The notes beneath the pieces were generated by a model that was given only the letters and a program-made list of their open reading frames with translations, ran no database searches and was not told the DNA's origin. This document shows, piece after piece, positions 30,189 to 41,189 of a stretch of DNA of 64,000 bases. Numbering within the stretch: the first letter of the stretch is position 1; every line of letters starts with the position of its first letter. The position numbers were made by a program, and so were the translations under genes. Source of the DNA: Thelonectria olida (lineage: Eukaryota; Ascomycota; Sordariomycetes; Hypocreales; Nectriaceae); assembly GCA_020736575.1 (NCBI GenBank), contig JAGPYM010000039.1, forward strand, positions 124,001-188,000, written 5' to 3'.

Positions 30189-31781
30189 CTAAGTATCTCT
30201 CACACATTCCCAACTATCCGCGTGCTTGACGTTGCCAGAGCCCTTGTAGGCATTGCGATAAGGCCATCGACAATGGCGGCGCTTGAAGTCGACTCCCTTG
30301 CTTTTAGTGCCGTTCACATATGCAGTTCCCAGAATCGTGTCTGGGGCAATGCCGTCTTCAACCCATCGCACTATTGCCATCAATACATTCTCATCTGGGT
30401 CGAGACTCGCCGTAGTGCTCGCACGATTTCCGATGAAAGTTGCACCTGGACCTCCATTGCAATGCGCCATGCCCGAGATACGGAAGTAACGGTAAAAGTC
30501 GTCCAACTCAGCTGGTGATAAGGACATGGTCTCAGACACGTGCTCATAGTATCTAGGCGAGTTGTCACTGGAGATGACCCCATCTACCAAGCCATGATAA
30601 TGAAGCACCTTGCCGCCCGCGTCTTTGAAGGTCGAGAGGTCGCCCTCCCAAGTCTCAATATTGAAGAGGTTCAAGTGGGAGGAGGTGGCGTAGTCCTCAG
30701 GCTTGAGACTGAAAGGATCCCATGCCGAGTTGTTGAAGATGGCGTACCGGAACCAGTCTACCGCTCCGAACGGTTGGCCGGTGAAATAGGTCTGGGGAGC
30801 GCCGGTCAACTCTGCTCCAGGCTGAAGGCGGGGATACACCAAGCTGCCGTCCACACCGCGCAAGGGCGAGTAGCCTGCCCGGAGCGTTCGGATTTGCGAT
30901 GCGGTAAGGCACCCACTGGTTTGCCCGTCGCTACAAAGGAGGCCGTCAGGATTGTAGTCGCACATGTCTGGTGACTCGAGGATTCCATCGCTGACGCCGT
31001 CCAGCTCATCGCATTGGTCCAGAATGTCCTGGTGGATGGTTGACCACATATCCATGGGTATGAAGGTGTCGGCACCAACAGCTCCAGTCAGTGGGAGAAA
31101 GTGGCAGCTCCAAGACGTGAGGTTGTTGAAAGAAAACGCGGGAGCTCCAGCAACAACTCCGTCAAAGTCTTCTGGGAAAGATTGGACCGCCTTGAATCCC
31201 TGGCGGCCACCAGTCGAGCAGCCGAGATAGTAGCTCTTGGTGTGCGGCTTGCCATAAAAGGTCTGCGTGATATTTTTACCCAGAACAACGCCTGTATGCA
31301 TTGCGCGGTAGGCAAAGTCCTCGATGACATCGGGATTGTTGAGGAACCGAATCCCAGTCATTCCGTCGTGACCATTGTTTGTTCCAACGGTCGCGAATCC
31401 CAAGGACGCTGCGTATTCAATGTCCTCGTACTGGATGCAGCCACCCAGCCCGCCATTGCCCGTGCTGAGAAAACGACCTGACCAACTCTCTGGGAGCCAT
31501 GCCTCCAGCTTGATTCCCGATCTGGGCGAAGTGGCAACCTGCGCAGTGATCCGGCAAAGGTTGACCGAGACAGTCTGAGAGGAACGTCCACAGGTGGGAT
31601 CGGCGTTTGCGAACTCCAGTGTAGTGTTGGCCGCAATGAACTTGGATGACGTTGTGTTTGCTCCAGGAATGTTCAATGATAGAGACGAGCATTGCTGTTC
31701 AAAAGATGTAGCGCTATCAAGGCCGCTGACAGAGACGACTAGCGCAAGAGCGCTCAAAGCGAGGGGATATAGAAGCGTCAT
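30189..31781 (-). CDS. secreted tannase/feruloyl esterase-family enzyme
   Basis: Single-exon gene of 530 residues with a signal peptide (LYPLALSALALVVSVSG). It belongs to the tannase/feruloyl esterase family, which cleaves ester bonds of gallate or ferulate in plant material. The CS-D-HC pattern is complete: GCSTGG with Cys188-Ser189, Asp400 in HGLVDG, and His440-Cys441 in MAHCNGG, so the paired cysteines can form the active-site disulfide. A lid region with CDELDGVSDGILESPDMC provides the calcium-binding loop. STGNGGLGGCI near residue 110 supplies the oxyanion-hole region. Length and cysteines match fungal feruloyl esterase B or tannase types, and the exact substrate is not determinable. The last ~25 residues are Arg/Lys/Trp-rich. 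An extracellular plant-biomass role is inferred from the family. Confidence 0.92.
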   Translation of the reverse strand: MTLLYPLALSALALVVSVSGLDSATSFEQQCSSLSLNIPGANTTSSKFIAANTTLEFANADPTCGRSSQTVSVNLCRITAQVATSPRSGIKLEAWLPESWSGRFLSTGNGGLGGCIQYEDIEYAASLGFATVGTNNGHDGMTGIRFLNNPDVIEDFAYRAMHTGVVLGKNITQTFYGKPHTKSYYLGCSTGGRQGFKAVQSFPEDFDGVVAGAPAFSFNNLTSWSCHFLPLTGAVGADTFIPMDMWSTIHQDILDQCDELDGVSDGILESPDMCDYNPDGLLCSDGQTSGCLTASQIRTLRAGYSPLRGVDGSLVYPRLQPGAELTGAPQTYFTGQPFGAVDWFRYAIFNNSAWDPFSLKPEDYATSSHLNLFNIETWEGDLSTFKDAGGKVLHYHGLVDGVISSDNSPRYYEHVSETMSLSPAELDDFYRYFRISGMAHCNGGPGATFIGNRASTTASLDPDENVLMAIVRWVEDGIAPDTILGTAYVNGTKSKGVDFKRRHCRWPYRNAYKGSGNVKHADSWECVRDT

Positions 31782-33423
31782 GTCGACTGCGACTATACAA
31801 TGCCAGTGAGGAATAGCACTTCATTACAGGCAGGACAGATTGTTTAAATATCATACAGGTTCCCAAGAGGCTTCCCAAACTTGCCGTGAACACATACCGA
31901 CTCTGCCGTGTCAAATAAACAAAACTCTGTCTGGTTCGACACTCTCCAAGAACATACCACTCCGCTGGCATAATTCCTTGTGAGCTTAACTAGTGGGTTG
32001 TGGGCAGTGCATTGTTTGCGGATATTGCTCGGACTGGTCGCGGGCGAACTGCCGTAACTGGTAGATCAGGGCCTATCACATGTCCAGCTATTGTTTCATC
32101 CCGGCGGATAAGATATTACCCCAAGGAGGAAGCTGGCTTAGAGGAGAGGTGTGGTGTATTCCTCCATGGCACGATGAACAGGCCAAGTGTTGTGAACAGT
32201 TTATGGATTATATTCAAAAGAACCCGGCCGATCTCATTCTGATAAGGCGGATTAATTCGAAAAAAAGATTAGTTTTAAAAAACAGGTTGAGGCATCCTTG
32301 TTGCAGGTGTCACGTCCGCGCCCACCCTGGCTATCCCAAGCTTCGCCTCAGGCAATAAGGCACATTGTCTTACAAATACAGCTCTTGCTTTCCACTTCGA
32401 TGATGTTGATACCCGACTCTTTATTATAAATCATGCCGACTTCCAAGGTGAGAATGAACTCATCACGCGTACAGTGGAAGGGGATCGAGTCGATCCCGGG
32501 ATGGTGCCTTGCCTGAATTTTCAACTCAGTCGGCCTACCTAGGGGAACGCGTATTCAGATACAACTGTAAGAGAGCCTAGGATCTGTGTCGGGAAAGCTG
32601 GAGTTATAGGGCGATATGCACTCGGGACAAGAAACGTCTTCGGCTCTGGAGCCGGGTGACAATCAAGGCCCCCTGTATGCTCTTTGCTCCGAAACCTACA
32701 CGTGGTTCAGGGGTGCGCAAAAGGAGTTGGCCTTCTGGAAAAACACCGGCAATTATCTTGTCTGTCCTTTCCGGGACATGCCATGTTCCTGGTGATGCAA
32801 GGAATATAGTGCTCCGAGATTGGCTCGGACGGAAGACCGGTAAGTCTCCTCTTTTCTGGCTATGCGGCCTAACCCAAGTTGTCCGCTATATCCGTATTAT
32901 GCGACTGAAACATGAATGGGGGAAGACAGACGGTGGACACAGACGGTATAACCTTCATTCAGTCCTGGCTGCCGCCCGGTGTGTCCTCCATGTCGTAAAG
33001 TTCCTGCATCACCATGTCGCGACATCTGTCTTGTGCCTAGTTATTACGTTTGAAGTGCACCAAAGCCTACAGGGGCCTTCGGTCACGTCACACGTGAACG
33101 GGAAACATTGTTTTGTACCACGCAACGTGCCACGCTGGGCCACCGTTGCCCGCCGTTGATGGTTCACTTTACTTTCGGCCGCATGTACTTCAGCACGGCC
33201 AGGTTCATGGCCACCGATGTCGGCGAGCCGTCTTGAAGTGTTGAGCCCCCCAGCTGGGTGACACGGTAACGTGGTCCGCCCCTGGGAGATAAAAGATACG
33301 CAATGAGTTTCGAATACTTGTTCTTCCAACGCATACAGATTGGCCAACACACTTGCGCTACTTTAATACAAATACAGAGCTCATACAGAAAGATGACACC
33401 AATTACGGACGCGGCATATTCTC
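31782..33423. other. 1.6-kb intergenic region
   Basis: Contains the tannase promoter and the 3' side of the phosphatase gene. A plus-strand frame at 32656-33159 is open but not protein-like. The 17-bp palindrome at 32481-32497 is the only structure I can point to. Confidence 0.45.
32481..32497. repeat. 17-bp palindrome
   Basis: GGGATCGA, one G, then TCGATCCC: perfect 8-bp arms with a one-base centre. It could be a protein-binding site. It is too short and its loop too small to be a meaningful RNA hairpin. Confidence 0.5.
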
Positions 33424-34821
33424 CTAAAGATCATCCTCGCCCTTGTTCTCACACACCTTGTCAAAATCCCCATACCTCTTCGCGCCGGCCTCGACAATTT
33501 TCTGAAATTCCTCAAAGGGGCAACTCGCGCCTGGGCCATTTTGACAAGATGGCAACGGTCGCGGAGCTGTATTCGCAATAAACCTAATGAACTCCTCTTT
33601 TTGAGCCTCGCCCCCATCGATGCTCGGTCTCTCGCAAGTCATCTTCTCCATGCCGACATGGCCCAGGAAAGGGATGAGATCAGACATCTTCCATGCCCGC
33701 GCATGGTTGACATGCGAAGTGGGAAACTCATCGTTTCCTTCCTGTGACGATGAGTTGAAAATGCCCAGCGCAGTAGCAACAAACGGAGGGACCTCGCGGT
33801 GCGTGAAGTAGAAGAACAGACGCTGGCCAACAGGCCAACCCAGATTTTCGTTGCTATTGGCATCTGGATTGTTGTCGATGGCCTCGAATAGCTGGGACTG
33901 AGACAGCAGCCAGGGGAAACCGAGATACTTGGAAAGGGGATTTAGCGGTCCGACCATGTGCGCATATCTCATGTCCCAGGCGTACTCGTAGGACAGCCAT
34001 TCCGTATCCGAGAAGATGCGACAGATTGGCGAACGGCTGCCTCTGATGGCCGACTCGTAGCCGCAAATGGATTGGAGTGCGAGAACGTCCTTTGGGTCAA
34101 GATTGTAGTCAGGGGGCGTGTAAGGGCTGAGACGACGGGAGACGTCTTTTCCATAGCGGTTTAAGAACTCGTGCTGCTGCTCGGTGCCGGGAGATTTGGA
34201 AAACTTGGAGCAGGCCTTGTGAGGAAGAAGCGCACGCGTGCCGTTGTGAAGGTCCTTTTTGTCGAAGCGGACGATTTCAATGTCACGATCCCCGGGAAAG
34301 GCCTGTGCAAAAGCTTTGGCGGTGTCGTATGTTCTTGCTTTGGTGTCGGCGATGATGCGTTTGACTGACGCCGCGAGGTGGGCGTAACGTTTTGCAACAT
34401 GCCCGCCAACCTTTTCGGCGTCGCGTTTTCCGGAGGGCGTCACGTCCTCAAGGTGGTCCTCGTCGATGGGAGAGTGCCATTTGTTCAGGACATCAAGGGG
34501 TCCCGAGAAGCCTCCACGGTGCTCCTCCAACTTGAAGAGGAACGGCTTGATGTACTCCTGATACTCCTCGTCGTTGGCATAGATTGCGCCATGGCGGATG
34601 AGATACGAGGCCGTATTCACCTTGCATCCTTCTGGCGCGCTGTGCTCGAGGCCGAAGCCTACAGCGTCAAAGTAGGGCGATGTGCCTGGGAGGTGGAAGA
34701 GAGGGTCGAAATGGTAGCCCTGCGAATGGTCAAGGGGCTGAATGGGTTGCTGATTGGGGTAGGCCCATGTTGTGAAGGCGAGCGACAACGCAACTGCGAG
34801 TGTAGCATCATTGGTAAACAT
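33424..34821 (-). CDS. secreted histidine acid phosphatase-family protein with altered motifs
   Basis: Single-exon gene of 465 residues with a signal peptide (TLAVALSLAFTTWA). It belongs to branch 2 of the histidine phosphatase superfamily (phytase/acid phosphatase type). The catalytic His is present as YLIRHGAIYAND (Arg76-His77-Gly78), but the second Arg of the usual RHGxRxP is missing. The proton-donor motif HD is replaced by FTHREVPPF (His340-Arg341-Glu342). A glutamate can take the donor place in some members, so activity is possible but not assured. Cysteines and sequons fit an exported protein. Typical substrates are phosphomonoesters such as phytate. It ends in an acidic tail (CENKGEDDL). 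It stands alone, with no neighbour suggesting a pathway beyond other secreted hydrolases nearby. Confidence 0.87.
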   Translation of the reverse strand: MFTNDATLAVALSLAFTTWAYPNQQPIQPLDHSQGYHFDPLFHLPGTSPYFDAVGFGLEHSAPEGCKVNTASYLIRHGAIYANDEEYQEYIKPFLFKLEEHRGGFSGPLDVLNKWHSPIDEDHLEDVTPSGKRDAEKVGGHVAKRYAHLAASVKRIIADTKARTYDTAKAFAQAFPGDRDIEIVRFDKKDLHNGTRALLPHKACSKFSKSPGTEQQHEFLNRYGKDVSRRLSPYTPPDYNLDPKDVLALQSICGYESAIRGSRSPICRIFSDTEWLSYEYAWDMRYAHMVGPLNPLSKYLGFPWLLSQSQLFEAIDNNPDANSNENLGWPVGQRLFFYFTHREVPPFVATALGIFNSSSQEGNDEFPTSHVNHARAWKMSDLIPFLGHVGMEKMTCERPSIDGGEAQKEEFIRFIANTAPRPLPSCQNGPGASCPFEEFQKIVEAGAKRYGDFDKVCENKGEDDL

Positions 34822-36911
34822 TGTGTCTCGCAGAGGCAGATGATTACGTCAAACGGCGCAACAACATTAGAGCTACCTACGAATGGATTTGTTTTGATGT
34901 TTGCAAGTTTATGACGTAGGCTATGCTCAAGCTGCCGAGCACTCGAGCTAGCATTGATTCGGAAATATTATTTATTCCATCACAGGCTGGCAAGCTAGTA
35001 AATAATAAGCAGACTCCATATTAACCCTATTTAGGCAATTGCCTTTTCCTCCAGTCGAGGCTCAAGCGTGAGATGGCAAAGCAGTTCTTAACTACGTTTG
35101 CACCTACACAACCAAAATAACAAGCATCTGACCGAAGTAGTAATTGCAAATGCTCTCATAATTTCGATTTCAGAAGCTAGCGAGTTACCGATCTCATCGA
35201 GCGATGGAATACTTGTACTTGCCGGTCGGCTTGAACGCAGGCCGGAAAGGGAGCATTACGCAGTCCGCTTATTATCACCCGGCAGGCTCGTGTCGTGGCT
35301 GACGTGTTATTCCATCGTTGTTTATTCTCATGCTGAGCTATAACTTGGTAGCAAACCTCCATTGCAGTAATGGATGCCAAGGTTGACTCAGGAGGTAGAA
35401 GTAGAGAAGACTGACCACGGTCTCATTCCCCGCAACATGCTTGCATGCCTCCAGCTCGGCTTTCTCTCGCACCCATAGCCGTAATGGAATTTGACCGCCA
35501 TTGCGAGTACATAGTTGGGTGTGGGTGGTTGCTGTTTGAGATTGGGCGAGCTTTGAACGGCATGTTGTAGCGCCGATCTCGCCTCCATCAAGCAGAAAAG
35601 CCCTCACCAGTACGGTTGCAGGTCCTGAAAAATAGGCTATTGCGAGGTACATGTGGCAAGTACTGCTACCAAGGACCACATATTTAATCGGTCGCTGTCT
35701 GAGGTACTGCATCACGCTCATGTCCATCAGTACATGCGAGCGGACGGCATCAAATGGACAAGAGATTGACGGGACAGGGAGGTTCCATCGGATCTCTTCC
35801 AACGAGAGTGTGGATTCAAGTATCTCCCGAAGCCAGCATGTGCTTCGTATTACGTATCCCTGTGACCTGTACACCTTTAAATCTGGGGCCTGCGCCAAGC
35901 CGCCTCTCGCTAATCGACCTCCCGTCCCACCCCCGTCCCTCCATGCATCTTCCCACAAGGTCCCAAGCGGATTGCAGAAAAGATGGCACACATAACGAGG
36001 CTGACATAAATTCCGGAGTATGCTACGTACATAATATCCTAGTAGGTGATCGCACTATTTTGTCTGCAACTCATCCCTACGCCTCTTGGTGTGCCATTTT
36101 TTTTGCGACCCGCTTGGGTCCTTGCTGGTCGGGCCACATCATTGAGTGCAGGCTGAACGACATTTGTTTTTCACCGTGTCTTCTTGGCCCGAGTAGCAAA
36201 GAGAGGTCGGGAATTGTGACAGTACTGCTGGTTTTGAGGCCAACCCATGCTTTGGCTTTACTGACCGCCTTGAGCCGAAGTCACCAACGGCAGGACATTC
36301 GAAGCATCGAAAGGGATCCTTGGTTTGAAAATGCCGGCAAATGCCAGCTCGGGGCGGGACGGTCGGGGTCGCGTTCCATGACGATGCACCTTCCGCCGGA
36401 TTGGGAATCAAGCTCCAGACCGCGTCACGCACTGAGACAATGTGAGAGGAGAAACGTCAATCAAGTCGTACTTGGGCCACGACGATCTACGGTGTGGGCC
36501 GTGGCCTGGGACGTCACATCTAAGACTAGCTCCCAGGCTTGCGTGACGAGCGACGGATTGACCACAACGGTGCCCTAAGCACTATGTCCCAGTAGATGTA
36601 GGGCACAGGAGGGCAATATCGTCGCTTTTCGCCGATAGGGAACAGCACTGTCACAATCATATGTTGAGATATCTTTGACAGACAGGACCATGGAGGGCAT
36701 GGCCAGCTGTTGAGGATCAACAACATGCGCAGTAGAGCGGCACGGCTCAACCCGTGGAGCCCACCGCCCCTTTCAAGAGGGGATTTGCTGTGCAATGTCT
36801 CAGTTGCGTGCCGTGCTGCAGTGCTGCCTAACCCCTCACCACCTATGTCAATCATGTCATCATGATGGGCTATTTGCTGATCGCGAGACAGTCGAGAGCT
36901 CGTTTATCAGG
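34822..36911. other. 2.1-kb gene-less region
   Basis: Two long open frames overlap on opposite strands (minus 35338-35991, plus 35754-36578), but both are Cys/Arg/Ser-rich, lack domain character and are judged accidental. No RNA gene or long repeat was recognised. Confidence 0.4.
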
Positions 36912-36919
36912 TATAAATA
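36912..36919 (+). promoter_or_regulatory. TATA box of the 71-residue gene
   Basis: TATAAATA, 133 bp upstream of the ATG at 37052, followed by a pyrimidine-rich leader. Confidence 0.55.
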
Positions 36920-37051
36920 GGAGGACCATGCCGTATGCTGTATCTCTCAACACCTCAACACATCACCATTCGCCTCCACCCTGCCGCAATCACTTCTCTG
37001 CACTCAAGCCAATCTTCCTCACCCAAAACGTCTTCCACTCCATCGTTCAAA

Positions 37052-37472
37052 ATGGCCCAGGTAAGACTATGCCAAGTATCATCCGTCATACCCTGAAAGT
37101 TCATCGCTGACAAGCTGCGATGTTGCAGAAAGCTGTCCAACTCCGACCTACTTCTTTCGACGGTAACTTCAGTGAGATCGATAAGTGAGTTTAACTTGAT
37201 GGAGACGGATAACTGATTGCATGATGCTGATCGTTTTGCGCTTTTCTCAGCTATCTCGTGGAACTCATTGGACACCCTGTGCCGTCCACCAAGTCTCTTC
37301 CTCCCATCTACTTCTTTGTGTAAGCTACCTTGACTATTTCCCCTCATTCAGTTGAACCGGGTCTTCAGTTCTAACCAAACTGTGTTTCAGCACTTCGGAG
37401 GAGAACATTGAGAAGATTAAGCAGAAGTTTGGGGATAAGGTCTCGCTCACCATCCACGATGTTGATGAGTAA
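37052..37472 (+). CDS. small four-exon protein, 71 residues, unknown function
   Basis: Too fragmented to appear as a long frame: exons 37052-37060, 37129-37184, 37251-37319 and 37391-37472, with introns of 68, 66 and 71 nt, all with good donors (GTAAGA, GTGAGT, GTAAGC) and CAG acceptors. The joined product is 71 residues (MAQKAVQLRPTSF ... KVSLTIHDVDE): an N-terminal strand-like part, SEIDNYLVELIG, SLPPIYFFVTSEENIEKIKQKFG and an acidic end. No signal peptide or cysteine is present. All four phases join cleanly and the stop follows directly, which is strong evidence for a real gene. The family is not recognised. A TATA box at 36912 and a CT-rich leader support expression. Confidence 0.8.
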
Positions 37473-38204
37473 AGCAATGGAAAACTGAAGCCCGCAGTTC
37501 AATGAGAACAGCCTTACTTTGTAAAGAGGCCTTAGCTTAGTAAATCTCATCTCAGTCCTCACATACTGCGAATTTACTATCGCCACCCCCTAATATGAAC
37601 ATATCTGCTGAGGCATTTGAGCTCACTATAGTATTAACGCTGACACTGTTCGATTTGTGGAGTATGGAGAAGCTCGGGTCCATCTAAGTATGGGCATTTC
37701 ACCCGGATGAGAAAGATCTGGGACCAATACAAGGTGGCAATCTGTATTTCAGATGTTAAATATGACTTTCTTGGGACCGTGGGTCGGAATTATACCTTTA
37801 AGGTATCTTTACACCACGTCTATCACCTTCCGCCCCTTGGATGGCATCATACCTATCTAACTGGACAAATACTCCAGTTGATTTGCACTGTGCTTGAACT
37901 CTAGCTTGGTGATTGCGAGTGAAAACACCTTGGCGATGGAAGAGAGCATGCGAAAGGTGTGCCCTCGGTGTCGCCAACAGGGCGGCACATGAAGCAGACG
38001 GCAGTGGTCATACCCATTGGCACAAGTCGAGGCAGGTCTTTCTTCATACAGGTTCGTTGGATTTTTGTTTGCTCTATGGGCTAATAGATGGTACTGGATA
38101 GAAGCCTACACAACATTCTAGTGCTAGGCAGTTTCGGCTGGTTGTATCAACCTGATCCATAGCCTCGGGGTAATAGCCTTACGTCCTGCCTCGACCACCC
38201 CATG
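37473..38204. other. intergenic region, no gene seen
   Basis: Convergent 3' region between the 71-residue gene and the minus-strand hypothetical gene. Nothing recognised. Confidence 0.45.
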
Positions 38205-38873
38205 TCATGCCTGGCCGACTCCGACGGATATTTTCGCTGCTGTCTTTTCCAGATATCCATCTGAATCCGAGCAGAACAGCCAGATTTCGGGGATTCGATC
38301 TTTGGGGGCAACCATTTGTAGCATTGCAAGCTTCTCCCCGTCTGCGTTTTTCCCTTGACTCATCCAATTCGATCCATATACCAGGGCGCAGATCCCGCCA
38401 CTGGCTTGGGAGCCATCTTCATGATTGACGCGTGGCAGTGGCCCGCCATACATATAATCTGTGAAAGCCTTCATAAAATCATCCTTGGTAACGCCGTCCT
38501 CGTTCTCGACGACAATATTGGGGGATGTCTCTGGAAGACAGCATGGACACCCTTTCTGACCAAGATCAAAGATAAACACCGAGAACTTCCTGGTGGGCGG
38601 GCATGTCAAGAAGCCGGGAACCGTCGAGTCGGATGATATGGAATTCGAAAGCTGGGTAAAGGCGTCACGCCAGTAACGCTGGAAGTCTGACCCAGAGGCG
38701 GCGTCTGATGGAGGGCTCCCCGGAAATCGACCCTTTGTCGTCGATTCGATAGCATGCACCACGTAATGCCACTTCTCAACTGTGTCTATCTCGTCATAGT
38801 CGGTCGAGCTCGGGGCGACGTCACCTCCCTCTTCTCCCTGGATCGACTCTGCGCTTTGGTTTTTGGGTTCCAT
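38205..38873 (-). CDS. hypothetical protein, 222 residues
   Basis: Single-exon frame starting at MEPKNQSAESI; upstream codons are open but the leader is not protein-like. An acidic, disordered N-terminus (about 35 residues) is followed by a globular-looking part: DTVEKWHYVVHAIESTT, FQRYWRDAFTQLSNS, FSVFIFDLGQKGCPCCLP (a cluster of three cysteines), DDFMKAFTDYMYGGPLP and PEIWLFCSDSDGYLEK. It has no signal peptide or membrane helix and no family was recognised. The next gene upstream lies on the same strand about 370 bp away. Confidence 0.65.
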   Translation of the reverse strand: MEPKNQSAESIQGEEGGDVAPSSTDYDEIDTVEKWHYVVHAIESTTKGRFPGSPPSDAASGSDFQRYWRDAFTQLSNSISSDSTVPGFLTCPPTRKFSVFIFDLGQKGCPCCLPETSPNIVVENEDGVTKDDFMKAFTDYMYGGPLPRVNHEDGSQASGGICALVYGSNWMSQGKNADGEKLAMLQMVAPKDRIPEIWLFCSDSDGYLEKTAAKISVGVGQA

Positions 38874-39241
38874 GATGAACAGTTGTGGAAAGTAAGATTG
38901 AAAGGGGAGGATGATGATGTCCAAGGCAACATGGCTGATTGTGTTACTCGTCTCAATGAAATCACATCATATTATGCAAGCTGACGTGGTCTCATTGACT
39001 TGTGGCGGGACCATAAGCTGTGGCATGCTTAGATGGGCCGGGATGCTGTTGACCCAAAGCCTCATCCCAGATGGCAAAGATAAGTGGTCTCATGCTTAGT
39101 CGGGCTGAAACCAATTGAGGTAAAGACCTGCAGTATGAAACAGCTACACAGTCTAAGGAATACACTAGAGCGAACATATCACGGCGCTGGCCGAATTATG
39201 ATCTTATAGGAGCGTAGATGTTAATAGAGGCATTTTGAATG
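38874..39241. other. intergenic region, no gene seen
   Basis: Promoter of the 222-residue gene and 3' end of the upstream membrane-protein gene. Nothing recognised. Confidence 0.45.
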
Positions 39242-40408
39242 CTATGGATCTAGGCCTCGATGTAGTTCTCCTTCCCACCCTGCCTTGACAAGCCAGAACA
39301 TTGCCATGAATGGCGTAGTTAACAACCCAAGCACTCCCCCGAGGATCAACTTGAAGATTTCGGGTATCCAACGATCCGTATATGTGTAGTCGCCGCCAGA
39401 TCGTTTGCCAACTGCAGTCAAGATGCCTACCCCCAAAGGCCAGAGCAGGATAAAGCCAACTACGGCAAACAAGAACCCCCTCAACGCTTCTTGAAGGACA
39501 GAGGCCAAGACGGTTGCAAAGCCGGGCCCGGCAGCCTTGGGTTGGAACTCACCCTTAAACTCCTCGCCACCCGTCTTGTCGTAGCCCAACGGAGGCAAGA
39601 AAACTAGCCAACGGAGCCAAGGTCGAGTGGGCTTGGAGACGAAACCAATAGGCTGAACGCCCCGACGGGATAGATCGGAGGCAACCAAGGCTTTTTCTAC
39701 AAACCAGGTGAGAATGCACTGGATGATGATGGTGACGGCGGCGTCGCCGGCTAATGTGTTGGGCAGCTGGAAGAGACGAATTGGGGTTTTCACTGTATCT
39801 TGTGTAGTATACATTGCTTTCACGCTTTGTGTTAGTTCTCGGGCCTGTTCGATAGTCTAATTCGGTGCGCTCTTTGTCAACTTACCATATGCCAGGCCAA
39901 AGTTGACGCCCCCTGAGATAATCATGCCGCCGATGCCATCCAGGACAAAGAGGTAGAACATTTGGTGGTATGTGAGGCTATGACTGGGCGCCAGGTGCCT
40001 TGAGTCCCATGCAGGCGGCGTCAAGTTCTGAACCCGAGGCTCGTCGTCGAACCTTTCCACTGTCGCCACCCGCTGCATCGGCTTAGGGTAGTGTTGTAGC
40101 TCAGGCTCGCCTCGAAGCACCCTGCTGACATCCTCGTGCTGCCGTTCATACCTGTCGTGCTTGGCCTTGGCTGCCATGAATTGTTCCGCAGCCAGCGACC
40201 TCTGCTCCTGCATGAAGCGAATTTCTTCATCAAGCTGCAGTCTTTGTTGGTGGGTTTCATACATTAGCATGTCGTATTCGTGCATCTTCTCCTCGAGGGG
40301 CTTGAGCACGTGTTCAGCGACACTGGGGCTGCTGTGGTGGTGAGGAGGGCTGCTGAAGGGAGGCGCAAGGCCCTCCTCGGCGTCGTATCGACCCTCGTGT
40401 CTGGACAT
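39242..40408 (-). CDS. membrane protein with N-terminal coiled coil (possible DUF2456-type)
   Basis: Two exons, 40408-39886 and 39816-39242, across a 69-nt intron (GTAAGT donor, GTGAAAG acceptor), giving 365 residues. The cytosolic N-half has a His/Pro/Ser-rich start and a long coiled coil (EHVLKPLEEKMHEYD, QQRLQLDEEIRFMQEQ). About four hydrophobic segments follow: LDGIGGMIISGGVNFGLAYA (its end formed by the splice), AAVTIIIQCILTWFVEKAL, FLFAVVGFILLWPLGVGIL and LILGGVLGLLTTPFMAMFWL. TRPWLRWLVFLPPLGYDK between them is conserved-looking. It resembles the uncharacterised fungal DUF2456 membrane proteins, but this is from memory. Function is unknown. Confidence 0.82.
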
Positions 40409-41189
40409 GGTGAAGAGCCCGGTCCGCTCAGTCTTTTTCCAATTGAGAGAAGTCAAGGCCGCATTCTTGTTCGTTCAATTGAGTAGGGTGCACCCTCTTG
40501 ACAGGAGAAACATCAACGATGCAGCGAAAAATGTCGAGAGCTTCACCGACCACAAGGCACTAGTTGGCTGGTTACTGGCGCAACCACTTTAACGACTTGC
40601 CGAAACTGGCCTGTTTCCACTTTATGACAGGCCATTGATTACTAGACGAGTGCGGACCCTGGAAGCTGAGGTCTTGAGGATGGTAATTTCCAAGACCCTC
40701 CTTGCTATTATCAATTATCCACCAATCTAAAGCTCCAGAAATGCCAAGTCCAGTCCTTCACCAAAGCAGGGCATTCTTGAGAGGATTCCGTATCCCAGCA
40801 TTAATAAAAACGCTCCTCTAACTGGCGTATTAAGCGCTTGACCATGGCTGGAACCCAAAGCTTTTCTTGGAATCCTGCATAGAAGTCGACCACGCCGCTG
40901 TAGGTGTACGCTTCGCGGGGCATTGGAACGGTTCTTGGGAGAGGGGGGTCTCTGTGCATTCTATCCGATGTCAGCTGCTACACTGGCTTCCTAGGGGAAA
41001 ATTTGTCGGCGTCGATGAAAACCTCCCTCTTGGCAGGGACCAAGTCTTTGGGGGCTGTCTGCGACTGTAGGGTCAGATTGGGGGAGATAGGCCGGCGTGA
41101 AAGCTGTCCATTTGATGGCCAGGCAGCTGTTGGCACGCCACTAGATGTGGTATTAGCACCTAGAATACATGAGCAGCACGATAATTGGG
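40409..41189. other. intergenic region upstream of kinase-like relic
   Basis: Promoter side of the membrane-protein gene, then stop-rich sequence leading into the relic at 41190. Nothing else recognised. Confidence 0.4.

Noticed and set aside
32656..33159. 167-codon plus-strand frame
   Set aside because: Composition (Cys, His, Arg, Trp) is atypical, and there is no family phrase or neighbouring exon.
35338..36578. Two long frames, minus 35338-35991 and plus 35754-36578
   Set aside because: They overlap each other on opposite strands, both are unlike real proteins, and neither has a splice-supported extension.
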